A stretch of DNA of 64,000 nt. It comes from Scilla litardierei. Its lineage: Eukaryota; Streptophyta; Magnoliopsida; Asparagales; Asparagaceae. Below the pieces are notes generated by a model. It worked only from the letters and a program-made list of their open reading frames with translations, was not told the origin of the DNA and made no database searches. Both the position numbers and the translations under genes were made by a program. Every line of letters starts with the position of its first letter. The first letter of the stretch is position 1. The stretch covers positions 604,695,659 to 604,759,658 of the forward strand of contig CM061142.1 in NCBI GenBank assembly GCA_030789695.1. Reading direction: 5' to 3'. Below are positions 22,394 to 32,984 of the stretch, piece after piece.

Positions 22394-23649
22394 TTCTCCC
22401 CCTTTTTGGTGATGACAAACCAACATAAATAATAAACAATAATAATGATTCAATTGAAATTTACTTACTCCCCCTGCATTGATGACACATTAGTTCCATA
22501 TTCAATAACATTCATATGCATCAAGCAGCGAGAGAAATATAAAATAAGAATCCTATTATTGACATATAGGATCTAAATCCCTTTTTATATCTTCACTCCC
22601 CCTGAATCTAACACATCAAATTAGATTCATGGTAAATTCCTTTGAATTATTAATTAGCTCATTGTCATTATTATATCTCTCCCCCTTTGGCATTAGCAAA
22701 AAGAGCGGGAGGAGATCAACGACAAAACCAATGGCTAAGAATAACGCAAGGGAGTCGAAGAATACGACCACGGTCCAAAATGACACCAAAGCAAGATATC
22801 AAATGTAAAGTACCGAATGAAAGCAAAGCGTGCCAAAGAGACCAAAGTCGAAAATCGAAAACCGAAATCATAAACCATCGGCGAAAATCGAAATATGAAA
22901 TCATCAAGCCATAGGCGAAAATCAAAAAACGAGATCATCAAACCATAGGCAAAAATCGAAATACGAGATCATCAAGCCATAGGCAAAAATCGAAATACGA
23001 GATCATCAAGCCATAGGCGAAAATCGAAGTCCGAGATCATCAAAACTCAAAACAATTTCACTTATTGAGTTTTGGAACATACTCTCCAAAATCAATAGAA
23101 TGCATGGAAAACAATTCTATGTTTCCATAGAAAGAATTCTATTAAATCCATAAAATCGTCGAACGACGAAATCAACATCAGAGACAAAAATAATCCGATG
23201 TGCATACCAAATGTAGCATGCAAGAATGTTATGCCAAAAATAGATAGTACATCATATAACAATGGCATACACTAGTCTAGCATACCAAATGAAGCAAAAT
23301 GATACCAATTGTAATATATTCTACCAATGGATACCAATATGAATCAAAAGTATTAACATACTTACAACATTAAGCTCCCCCTACTTTGGTGCATCACTCA
23401 AGCACCAACAACTCCAATCGAACGAAAATCCTTGCAAATCACGGAGTTGGTAGGGTTGGTATCTCATGGTGGATTTAACCTAGAGAATATCATTTTGGTA
23501 TCAAAAAATATTTTTGGATCCTATGGGTTAGGTAATAAATTTAGCTAACTAAATTCAAATTAAATGTAACCCATACATACCACAATTGCTTTGGTACCCA
23601 TAAAATGAAATTAAACTTATGGTACCAAGCAATGAAGGGTCAAAGGAAA
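22394..23649 (-). other. 3' non-coding region and PPT of the SIRE-like element
   Basis: No gene. On the minus strand AAAAAGGGGGAGAA (22407-22394) is the polypurine tract next to the 3' LTR. Several CTCCCCCT tracts (about 22468, 22596, 22680, 23374) are extra purine runs on the element strand. The rest is AT-rich and includes a 39-bp tandem array. This is where pol should have been or where it was lost. Confidence 0.75.
22850..23045 (+). repeat. 39-bp tandem repeat, about five copies
   Basis: The unit reads roughly CATAGGCGAAAATCGAAATA, CGAGATCATCAAGC. Copies differ at a few positions. It gives open frames on both strands (22687-22941) that are not genes. Confidence 0.88.
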
Positions 23650-25854
23650 CTAACCCTTCGTAAACCAAGTCCAAGAGGAACTTGATTTCCCAACATAATC
23701 ATCATTCAAAATAATATCATTGATAAAAGATTGCACATACAAATTCTTATTATGCATGCTTGCGTTCTTCGGACCCCAAATAGTGTATGTCTTGGGAGTC
23801 CTAATCCTATTGGGAACATGCATACGTTGTTGATTTCTATGTGATGCATGTCGTGGGTAAGCATATGGCATGCGATGCAATGGTGCATGACGATAATTAT
23901 TCATATGAGAATGAGGATGAACATATGAATGTGGAGGAACACGTGCATGAGTGTGTCTCACATGGTGTGCACGTGCTCGTGGATGCGGAGCATAGAAATC
24001 GGCATATGTGCTAACATGTGGGGTAGGATTTGTATTCCTACGTGGCATGGTATACATGAAAGCGTGACCCTTCTTTGGAGGTCCACCCAAAGTGGGTTTC
24101 TTTCCAAATGGGGGCGTGTTCCTAGCGGAAGCACCATTGGTAGAAGAACTACCCATGACGTGTTTACTTCCACTAGTAGAAGCATCGGAAGATAGCCTAA
24201 CAAAGGTGGCGGACGATTTGGATGAATCTCCCATCTTATACCCCAAACCAATGTGATGATTGGCCGGAGGTAAGTCATTTAGGATATTATCCAACTTGCC
24301 CTTACCTTTGTTGAATTCATGAATTCGGCCTAATGTGCTCTCATGCTTCTAGGTGAGAGAATACAAAGAAGGATCCAAAGTGGACACTTGCGATGCGAGT
24401 GCACAAACACGTGATTTGAGATTTTTATTCTCAATACTCAAAGTTTAGATTTGAGACGTCAAATCCGCTATCACATGTTCATCTGAATCCTCGATATGAA
24501 CATGCTCAAGTTGAGACTTGAGATTTTCAATCTCATTTCTCAACCCATCAACAACGGTGTCGTTGTTGACGATGAAAGGCTTAGGTGAGTTTTTAAGACT
24601 ATCTAATTCATTTTTAGTCTTCATAAACTTAGTATCCATATTAGAAAACTTATTCCATAGTTGTTCATTGGCTATTCTAAGTTCATCATTGGTTACCTCT
24701 TCGCCTTCATCCTCGCTTCCATCCTCGCTTTCATCGGAGAAAGTCTCTTCATCACGATCCTCTTTTCCCATGAAGCACGTGTGTGCATTCTCCACTCTTT
24801 CATCGTCCGACTCTCCACTTGAGGAGGAGGAGTCGGTGAAGGTACCTACAAGTCCTTTCTTGTGCTTTCTCGACTTGTCGTGCTTGGATGCCTTCCACTT
24901 CCCCTTTTGTTTGTAGAGAGGACAATCCGGCTTGATATGTCCTGGCTTATTGCATTTATAACACACGGGAGTAGAAGCATTAGTCGAAATAAATTTTGAT
25001 TTACGATTCAACTTACCTTGTCGGAAGAATCGGATGAACTTCTTTGCCATATTGGCCAAAGCTTCCATGTCCAACTCATCGTCCGCTTCTTCTTCTGAAT
25101 CATCATCATCGGTAGATGGAGCGGCCTTGAATGCAATCACCTTTTTCTTTGGCTCGTCTTGCTTCAAGTACGCCTTCATCTTTTCCCTCATCCGGATCTT
25201 ACTATCCTTGCATACCTCATAAGACAATAAGGTACCCATTAGTTGTACGACGGTATATTTATTCATGTCATTACCTTCCTCGATGGCGAAGGTACGCTTT
25301 TCCCAACATGATGGAAGACCGTCGATAATCTTTGAGCATTTCTCCTTTTGGGTGTAGGTTTTCCCAAGAGCTTCCAAGTCGTTGGATATATCCACGAAGC
25401 GAGCATAGTACTCCTTCATGGTTTCACCCTGCTCCATATGAAACAACTCAAATTCTTTGTCAGCAACGACGAGTTTAGAGTCTTTTACCGTACTCGATCC
25501 TTCATGCAAAATGAAGAGTTGGTTCCATATTTGATATGCACTCTTACATGTGCATATCTTGTTGAAGTCCTCGGGCTCCAACGCACAATTCAAGGCATTC
25601 ATTGCCTTGGCATTGGCTACTTCCGCGACGACCTCCGCGGGAGTCCACTTCGCGAAATCTTCTTCGGAAGGCTCGACATACTCCGTCATGGTGGCTCTCC
25701 ATAGTGAAGCGCTCCGGAGGAAAATTTGCATCCGGCATTTTCAGTACCCGTAGTTGGTACCGTTGAAGTGTGGAGGCCTGACGGAGGATAGTCCTTCCAT
25801 AACTGAAGAAGCTCCATCGCGGTTCTTGAAGACGTTGTAGTCGTTGTTCGTCAT
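23650..25854 (-). pseudogene. gag: gag of the SIRE-like Copia element (long, three stops)
   Basis: A single minus-strand frame of about 735 codons from the ATG at 25854 to 23650, broken only by stops at 25741-25743, about 24445 and about 24350. The N-terminal half is a Copia gag (UBN2-like; FNKICTCKSAYQIWNQL, LVVADKEFELFHMEQGETMK). A CCHC zinc knuckle CYKCNKPGHIKPDC lies near 24966-24925, preceded by an acidic patch and followed by Lys-rich and Ser/Asp/Glu-rich stretches. A coiled-coil segment and a His/Pro/Arg-rich tail form the C-terminus. The start lies about 35 bases after the PBS, ideal for gag. No protease or other pol part follows. Confidence 0.85.
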
Positions 25855-25888
25855 AGCTCTCAACTTTGGCTATGTGTAGCTTTGAACT

Positions 25889-25902
25889 TGGCTCTGATAC
25901 CA
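25889..25902 (-). other. Primer binding site, initiator tRNA-Met (SIRE-like)
   Basis: The minus strand reads TGGTATCAGAGCCA immediately inside the right LTR. This is the standard plant Copia primer site and fixes the element's orientation. Confidence 0.93.
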
Positions 25903-25904
25903 AA

Positions 25905-27635
25905 TGTAGTGCCATGTATAGCTACTGCACATGTACTAGAGGGGGGGGGGTGAATAGTACTTTTAAATAATAGGGAGAGTTATTCCTAATTATCATGCAA
26001 TTAACAAACAACAATGCGGAATAACAACGATCAACAAGAATAAATACAAACGCAAACAAATGGTTTAATGGGTTCGGATCCACCCAAGTCTCCCTGACTT
26101 GTTCCCGGTGATCCTACGTCCCAACCACCCGGATCCCCTCCGGATACTTGAGTTAGCAACCCTAACTCAAGATTTCCACTATGAAGTACTTGTGAAAAAC
26201 CTTCACAAGTCAAATCATACACAAAGTAATTTGTGACTCCCACAACCCGGGATCACAACCACACTCTCATAACCGAGAGTGAAACTTACAATTCAAATAT
26301 GAAATGAAATAAACACTTACCTACAAAATCCTATGCCTTGAGTAAATCTTACCAAATTAGGGCAAGGAGGGATTTTGAGGAAGATGATGCCACCAAACCC
26401 TAGCTTCAAGAAGATGACCAGCAATGGAAGCCTAGGGTGGAGTATGGTGACTAGAATCAAGCTCTTGGCTTGAGAAGCTCACAATGGAGAGAATCTCTCT
26501 TGAGAAAGATGGCTCAAAGAGTGAAGGGAGAGATTCTTGTGAGGGAGAGAGAGCTTTGAATTAGCTTGGGAGAGCTCTTCTCTTAGGTCTGAAATTGCTA
26601 GGAAATAGGACCTCTAACCTTGCCTCAAACGAATCAGGTTTGAATTTATAGAGGCAAGGAAAATCGTGTTGGAAAAGATCCCAACGGCTCTATTCTGAAC
26701 CAGACTAGTCGGTCAAAGAAGGATCACTGACCGACTAGTTCATCAACTAGTCGGTCGGTGATACAACGTAGACTGACTAACGGTTGAACAGCCAAAAGGT
26801 CGAAGTACAAGAGATGACAACTAGTCGGTCTAGGAAGATTTGCCGACCGACTAGTTTCACAACTAGTCGGTCGGTGAATGATCTTTGACCGACTAACAGT
26901 CGAAATAGAGTAGGTTGACTTGAAGATGAATTAGTCGGTTTAAGAACAAATGCTGACCGACTAGTTTCTCAACTAGTCGGTCGACAAACGTTCTTTGACC
27001 GACTAACTCGAAACAGTAACTCAGGCTGTACAGAGGCAAGCACAACTAGTCGGTCCAAGAAGGATTCCTAACCGACTAGATCGTCATCTAGTCGGTCGGT
27101 GACTCTTCTTTGACCTACTAACTGTAGTCATAGAAAGAGCTGAATAAAGAGAGGCAAACTAGTCGGTTCATGTAGAGTTGCCGACCGACTAGATCGTCAT
27201 CTAGTCGGTTGGTGACTCTTCTTGAACCAACTAACATGCACTCGAAGCCGAGGGAAGAAGCGATAGGCTTCGGGAAAGTTTCTATTGTCTTCTAAGATTA
27301 TCCTAGCTCTAAGATATGAGCGAAATGAAGATTATAAAGTAAGTCCTACTCAAGGCTTAACATTCTAATCTATGAAGCTAGAAGACTATAAAATAAACCT
27401 TACGAGCCGTCTTCAAAGCTTCAATCTTTATTCCTCTTGACTTCAACATTGCTCCTTGAGCTTCAACGAAACTCCAGGCACACGATCACGCGTATTGAGA
27501 AGTCTTGAGATGTCGCTTTTGATGTACGTGGTATTTTGGCGACGATCTCCATAACTGCGCTCACAAATAAGTTAGTATATATTATTTATGTTTGCTCATC
27601 ATCCAAAACCAAATCCGGGGAATCAATACACAACA
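25905..27635 (-). repeat. 5' LTR of the SIRE-like element (right copy)
   Basis: 1731 bp, nearly identical to the left copy. On the minus strand, CTATAAATTC (about 26652-26643) is a good TATA box and would start the gag message. Confidence 0.93.
26702..27236 (+). repeat. ACTAGTCGGT hairpin cluster in the right LTR
   Basis: The partner copy of the array at 21460-21996, with the same five hairpins and scattered single-base changes (for example TGCTGACCGACTAG near 26950 where the left copy has TGCCGACCGACTAG). Confidence 0.92.
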
Positions 27636-28381
27636 TCTTAGGGATTGGATGTTAGGTTAGACCCCCGTATGATGAATCTAGGGTCTCCCTATGGTGGTTT
27701 GAACAAGGATTTTGGAGGATTAGCCTTAAGATTTGAGGACCGCGAAAACAACTCCATATCCTAGGGAGAATTCCCACGAATCCGATTTGGACTTAGTGGC
27801 CGTTTTCCGGGGCTCGCGCTCATGAGGGTGACTCGAGATCCGGGGGCACCCACTAATCCCCAATCCGCTAGCCGATGACTACGAAAGTAGCCCGACCGCT
27901 AGAACCAACCATAGGATGGTATCGCATTCCGTAGAGCACGCGAGTGCCTACGGATTGCGAGGCGGGACCAAGTGTCAAGCCCAATGCACGCATTCCCGTA
28001 TGAAGCCAGTTGCAAAAGCATGGTTCCGTATAGGTGTGTTAGACGAGCGTGATAGCAGAAGTCTAACACTCGTTTCCATCTCTGGATGTGACACTCCTAC
28101 CCTAATCCATCATCCGAGGAGTGACCATTTGACCTTAAATCCATTACCGAAGGGCCGAGCAGGGAATCCCGAACGCCTTAGCCATTTAATATTTAGTTAA
28201 TTCCACTTCCCACAACCAACCAATCAATTCCAACGTGACAACCCCGACCACACATTCTCCTCCTTGCACAAAAATCTAGTGTTAAACGATCGCCTCCCTA
28301 GAGTTCGACATTCTATAAATACTACAACGCACCGTTCACTTGCGGTGACTTCGTCCGTAGTCGCGGGCAAGGAACAAGTTT

Positions 28382-28399
28382 TGGCGTCGTTGTCGGGGA
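28382..28399 (+). other. Primer binding site, tRNA-Asp type (Athila C)
   Basis: TGGCGTCGTTGTCGGGGA has two C-to-T differences from the plant tRNA-Asp complement. It lies five bases after the LTR end at 28376 and about 155 bases before the gag ATG at 28556. Confidence 0.88.
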
Positions 28400-28564
28400 G
28401 GCAACGGTTTACTTTAGCTTTTGGTTGGAGAGTGTTGTTTCCATCCAAACTTGACACCCCGCCACTTCTTTTCATTTTTCTTTTTGTTCACTTATTACTA
28501 TTTTTCTTCTTTTTCCTAACGAGTTCCACGATTTTCTTGAGTGCCTCTATTTTGCATGCTAACA

Positions 28565-31500
28565 TGTAACGACCCGATTCCCGGGCCCGTTACTTTTTGG
28601 TATTTGCGCAGGTCCTGCAGTTAACCAGTGAAAACAAAATAGCCACGATGCAGAGATGTACAAAAATACCCAAATAGTGTCCAATTATTACATCTATATT
28701 GTACAAAAATGTTCCAACAGACGTACATGAAGAAAAGAAAATACAACTGAAAACAACTCTGAAAGCTGCAGACTCACGGTCAAATTCTGACGCTATTAAC
28801 TCTAGAGCATCTGCCTCCATATGTACGTCTTCTGTGGTGCCACAGAGATGGAACCGTAGGTAAGTCACAACAATTCTAGCAATAGAAACAAAGTAGTGCA
28901 AAAGTATGGAACAGACTATGGTAAACAAAAGATGGTCAGATAGGTACAAAAAGTAAAGTATGAGCTGACAGGTATGTAAGAGTGATAAGTAAAGTACTAG
29001 TAACTGTTCAGGTGTGGTAAGTAAAGTGCATGTAATGCATAAGGTAAAGGTGACTGTACAAGTGCAAAAGTAACGACTGTGGCGTGGTATGTGGTAGTAA
29101 CAATATTTTGACCAATGGGATGGCAATAGTAAGACAACCAGGTTAACATTGTTTTGACCAATCGGTAATGGGATGACAATAGGTAGTCGTAGTAATGCTT
29201 AAGAAAAGTTGAGCGTTGTTTGGCTATCTAATAGTGGTAGGCAGGCCTAATAATAAGAAGTCTAACTTAACTTCCAAATCAGCCAATCAGTCAGGGCTTG
29301 AAGGCACATGTCACTTCAAAGACCGCAGGAACAAGTCCATTGGTTGACCAACCCCCTTCCCATTCCTTCCTAGACACTGATTCGGTCGTAATTTAAGACC
29401 GCTCATTATTAAACCGTTCTATCACGTTCGAGTAGTATCAACTTAGTCCGTAGAATAGTAGTGGTCGTATTATTAATTAGTGCAACATCAATCAAACTAG
29501 TGCATCAGTCTTAAATGCCGCAAGGGCCCAATAGTGTGCTCTGTAAATGTGCTCCATAAATGCCCGAGGGCCCAATAGTGTTCTCGGTAAATGTGCTCCG
29601 TAAATGCCCGAGGGCCCATAGTTTGTTCCGACAATACAATCAACCATGTGTATAATACAGCAATCAAACTAGTGCATCAGCCTTGGCTCGAGTGTACGAT
29701 ATGCAACCAGAAGTGCACCCATCCCACGGAGCAACTCGTGGAATATCTACCTACCATTCCTGCAGGGTGATGGTACAGCTTAACTAATAAGGGTGGACCC
29801 GGTCACTCCCACACACTGCGTAGCTCAAGACTACCCCGTATCCCGTGTATTATCATAGTCCAATGTTCATATCAATGTTCGTATCAATGTGGCCTCGTGG
29901 GCCCTGTATCAATCAGCTAGTGCAACAGTCTTAGCTCGAGTGTACGATTTGCAACCAGAAGTGCACCCATCCCACGGAGCAACTCGTGAGATATCTACCT
30001 ACCATTCCCTACAGGGTGATGGTACAGCTTAACTAATAAAGGTGGACCCAGTCACTCCCGCACACTACGTAGCTCAAGACTACCCCATAACCCATGTTGT
30101 ATCACATTTCACATTTATATCAGTATCAGTATCCATGTCAGTATCCATATCCGTATCTGTATCCGTATGGCCTCATAGGCCCATCATTTCGTACATCCAA
30201 CAATGTGTACAACAATACGTCCATCAATGAGTACATCAATTATATTTATATGGTAGTTACTTGCTGAAAAGTCAAGGCAGAAGCCTCAACAGAGAATACC
30301 AGTCCTGAGCAATGCTTTGAAGTCCAACAACTATGATATTTAATTCCATAAAAGTTTACTATCTCAATTTAGTTCGAGCAATGATTTGAAGTCCAACAAC
30401 TATGATATCAAATTTCATAAAAGTTTACTATCTCAATTTAGTCCGAACAATGATTTGAAGTCCAACAACTATGATATCAAATTCCATAAAAGTTTACTAT
30501 CTCACTTTAGTCCTTTGGTCATTCCACCATTGATTAGTCCTCAAGTTAATTAGGTCTCTAGTCAATTGTTCAGGTCAATAACTGTTCTGAGACTATATAT
30601 GAGATCCTAAGTTCATACGAGTACACTATCCAGATTTCTAATGATAGAATTAGAGTGACTTACTCTTTTTGAGATCGTCGTGGCAAGACGAGGTTGGAGT
30701 CAGAGCTTATAAAGATGCTGGTGTAAGAAAATGGGTACCTGCAAATACAAGAAATCGTTAGTTACAGGCTACTCAATTTTCCATCTATTTGATTTGGTCG
30801 TTTCGATTTTATAATCCATTGAAACGTTGTCAAAAGGTGTTCTAAATTTTTCTATAGGCTAGGTATGATGAAAATAATTTTACTATAGGAGAAAATATTT
30901 TTCGGAAGATTATAGTAATTTTTATAATTTTTAAAAGCTCAAAATAGATTTAAAACTAATTTTTAATTAAGTAACGTAATTATTCAATAATTTCTCCTGA
31001 ATGCAATCTGCATCGGAAAGTCGCAAATAAGCTGTCAAAATGACCGTCTCGAAGAGTACTTTAACATATATTTTTATCGCAAATTAGTTTACGTGAAAAT
31101 AGTAACTTACTGATTTTTGAATGAAAATAACTTATTTAAATTTTAGGCTTAAAATTTAATTCTGAAAAATCTAAGCGTCCGATTGAGACGAAACTAGTGT
31201 CATTGGGTCCAGAATGTCATTTCTGATTTTCTAGATCTAGTTTCACATTTCTCTGACTCTTATATTTTTTCTAATTAATTTAAAACCAATAAGCCCTATT
31301 TAAATAATTATTAAAACAGGTATTTACGAAAATACCCTTTCGTATTTAACTCCCCCCCCCCCGCTCTCGTTATCGTGCATGGGGCTCGCGGGGCGGCGTG
31401 TCGAGTGGCGCCGGTGGCCGGAGGTCGACGTCGTCGGGGTCGCAGCGTCGTGGAGAGGCGGGCGGCGGCGTTAGTCGGCGGCTGCGACGTCGGAGCGGTG

Positions 31501-32984
31501 GCTGCAGCACGGCGGAAGGCGAGCGGGTGCTGTGAGGGCGGACGGATAATGGGCGGAGCTGTTCGGGCTTTGACGACGCCGGCGAGGGTCGGGGGCGGAG
31601 TTACCCTCGACGACGGCGATGAGGGCTTCGGAGCTGCTGTAGGCGGCGTGGGTAGCGAGCGAGAGGGCGGAGCTCTCGGGGGTCTATCGACGCTCGACGG
31701 AGGGGATGCTCGGGGGAGGTCCACGCCGGAGCGGGGTGGGGTCTGCAGCCGTCGGGTGGCTCGGAGAGAGGTGGGGGTCGAAGCGGGAACCTCCGGAGGC
31801 CGACGAAGGCTCGAGCAGCTGTTGGGCTCTCGTCGGAGATAGGAAGGTGAGGGCTCGAGTGCTCCGGGAGGCAGCATCTCGAGGCAAGCGGAGGAGGCGA
31901 GCTTGGAGTACGGCGAGGGTCTGTGAGTGGAGCTCCGAGCAAGCTCGTCGGAGGGGGTTCTCTCGGGTTGCTGGAGGCGGGGGTCTCGCCTTGGGGCGAG
32001 GGAGCGACGGGAAGCAGCCGGCGTTGTGGGTCGGAGACGGGATGAGCTCGGAGGATGCCTCGTCGGTGATGGGTGCTCGGGGCTGATGCGAGGGTGTAGC
32101 GGGGTTTGAGGGGAGACGAAGAGAGAGAAAGCAAGTGAGAGAGAGAGAGTAGAGAGGGCCGTTGTTGAGTGAAAAAGAATGAGAGAGAGAGAGAGACTGT
32201 GTGCATGCGCAATGGGGTTGGGTTTGGGGATTATTAGCTGAGGGAAGATAGGTTTATATAAGTAATTAAATTAATAATTATTTTGTGTTAGTCAAGGGTA
32301 ATTAATATATTAGGTGGGTTAATAAATGATTTTAGGTGACAATTTGACTAAGAGAAGAATTTAGGATAAGTGAGTTTCTCGTGGGCTGCTAGATTAGGGT
32401 AGATAAAAATAATTAGTAAAAGTGATTAGGGTTAAATAAAATGTTAAAACATAATTAGTAAAAGTACGAAATTACGATTTTGCCCCTACTAGCAAACGTG
32501 TCCGAAAAATTACGAAAACATACCCACGGGATCGTATGGTTGCGAGGATCGCGAATACAAAGTCCGTTTCAGGGTTTGAGCTACAGAAATACTAGTTTTA
32601 AGCCAAAACGTTTAGAAAGCGGGTCCGTGGGTTCTCTATTAGTTTGACTTCAGAAAATTATGAAATTAATGTGGGAATCCCTAAATGGTCATTGAATGTT
32701 ACTGTAAAAGTTTGAAATCGTTTTGATGATGTTCGTATAGAAAATAAATTCATCAAGCCAAAACGGTAATAACTGAAAATGAATTTTATCAAAAACGTTT
32801 TGAGTATTTGATGAAATCCGATCTTGCTAAAATACTCCATAACTAGTCTGATACTTTAAAATATTTTTATAAGAAATTTTTCAAATCAGTAAAACTCCTG
32901 ACAAACCATTATAAAATAGTTTAAAAATTGAAAAAAATGGTCAAATACGTAAATAGTTTTTCTTGATGAAAACAGGCCGTTACA
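28565..32984 (-). repeat. LARD 3' LTR (left copy)
   Basis: No convincing gene in 4.4 kb. Contents by plus coordinates: a palindromic end (ACGACCCGATTCCCGGGCCCGTTAC); a duplication of about 250 bases (29671-29918 repeated from about 29919, both with GAAGTGCACCCATCCCACGG); a 69-bp unit repeated three times (30307-30510); AT-rich DNA (30511-31340); a poly-C run (31353); a GC-rich island (31360-32090); GA microsatellites (32115-32200); and a minus-strand TATA box TTATATAAACC (about 32262-32252). The island therefore lies just downstream of the promoter on the element strand. Its open frames on both strands are composition effects. Confidence 0.85.

Larger units (their letters stand above)
20666..27635 (-). 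mobile_element. SIRE/Maximus-like Copia element, gag only (non-autonomous)
   Basis: About 7 kb, inserted in the LTR of Athila C with exact target duplication TCTTA (20661-20665 and 27636-27640). The minus orientation is set by the PBS for initiator tRNA-Met next to the right LTR (25902-25889), the polypurine tract next to the left LTR (22394-22407) and gag on the minus strand. The left LTR is thus the 3' LTR. Between the LTRs only a long gag frame and about 1.25 kb of non-coding DNA remain; protease, integrase, RT and RNase H are absent. The LTRs look about 98-99% alike by eye, so the insertion is fairly young. Confidence 0.9.
20340..28376 (+). repeat. 5' LTR of Athila C, split by the SIRE-like element
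   Basis: LTR sequence at about 20340-20665 resumes at 27641-28376. It has a TATA-like TGTATATAAACC (about 20368-20379), a GGAGAGGCAATTTTTC leader matching the same region of the Athila B LTR, and a U5 end GGCAAGGAACA at 28376, five bases before a tRNA-Asp PBS. The U3 start was not recognised and is probably deleted. 27641-28376 has no gene; the frame at 27916-28200 is U5 sequence. Confidence 0.7.

Noticed and set aside
20666..27635. SIRE-like element as two separate repeats or a segmental duplication
   Set aside because: TG...CA ends, exact TCTTA target duplication, PBS and PPT show it is one LTR retrotransposon.
28590..29126. 178-codon hydrophobic minus-strand frame, repeated at 34740-35276
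   Set aside because: Present twice only because it lies in both LTRs of the LARD; it overlaps the LTR end, has a Tyr/Cys/Leu-rich composition expected from the DNA and no recognisable domain.
31311..32212. Overlapping 100-200-codon frames on both strands in the LARD LTR (also 37463-38366)
   Set aside because: GC-rich island inside an LTR; frames on opposite strands are equally long and the two LTR copies shift between frames, so no coding constraint is visible.
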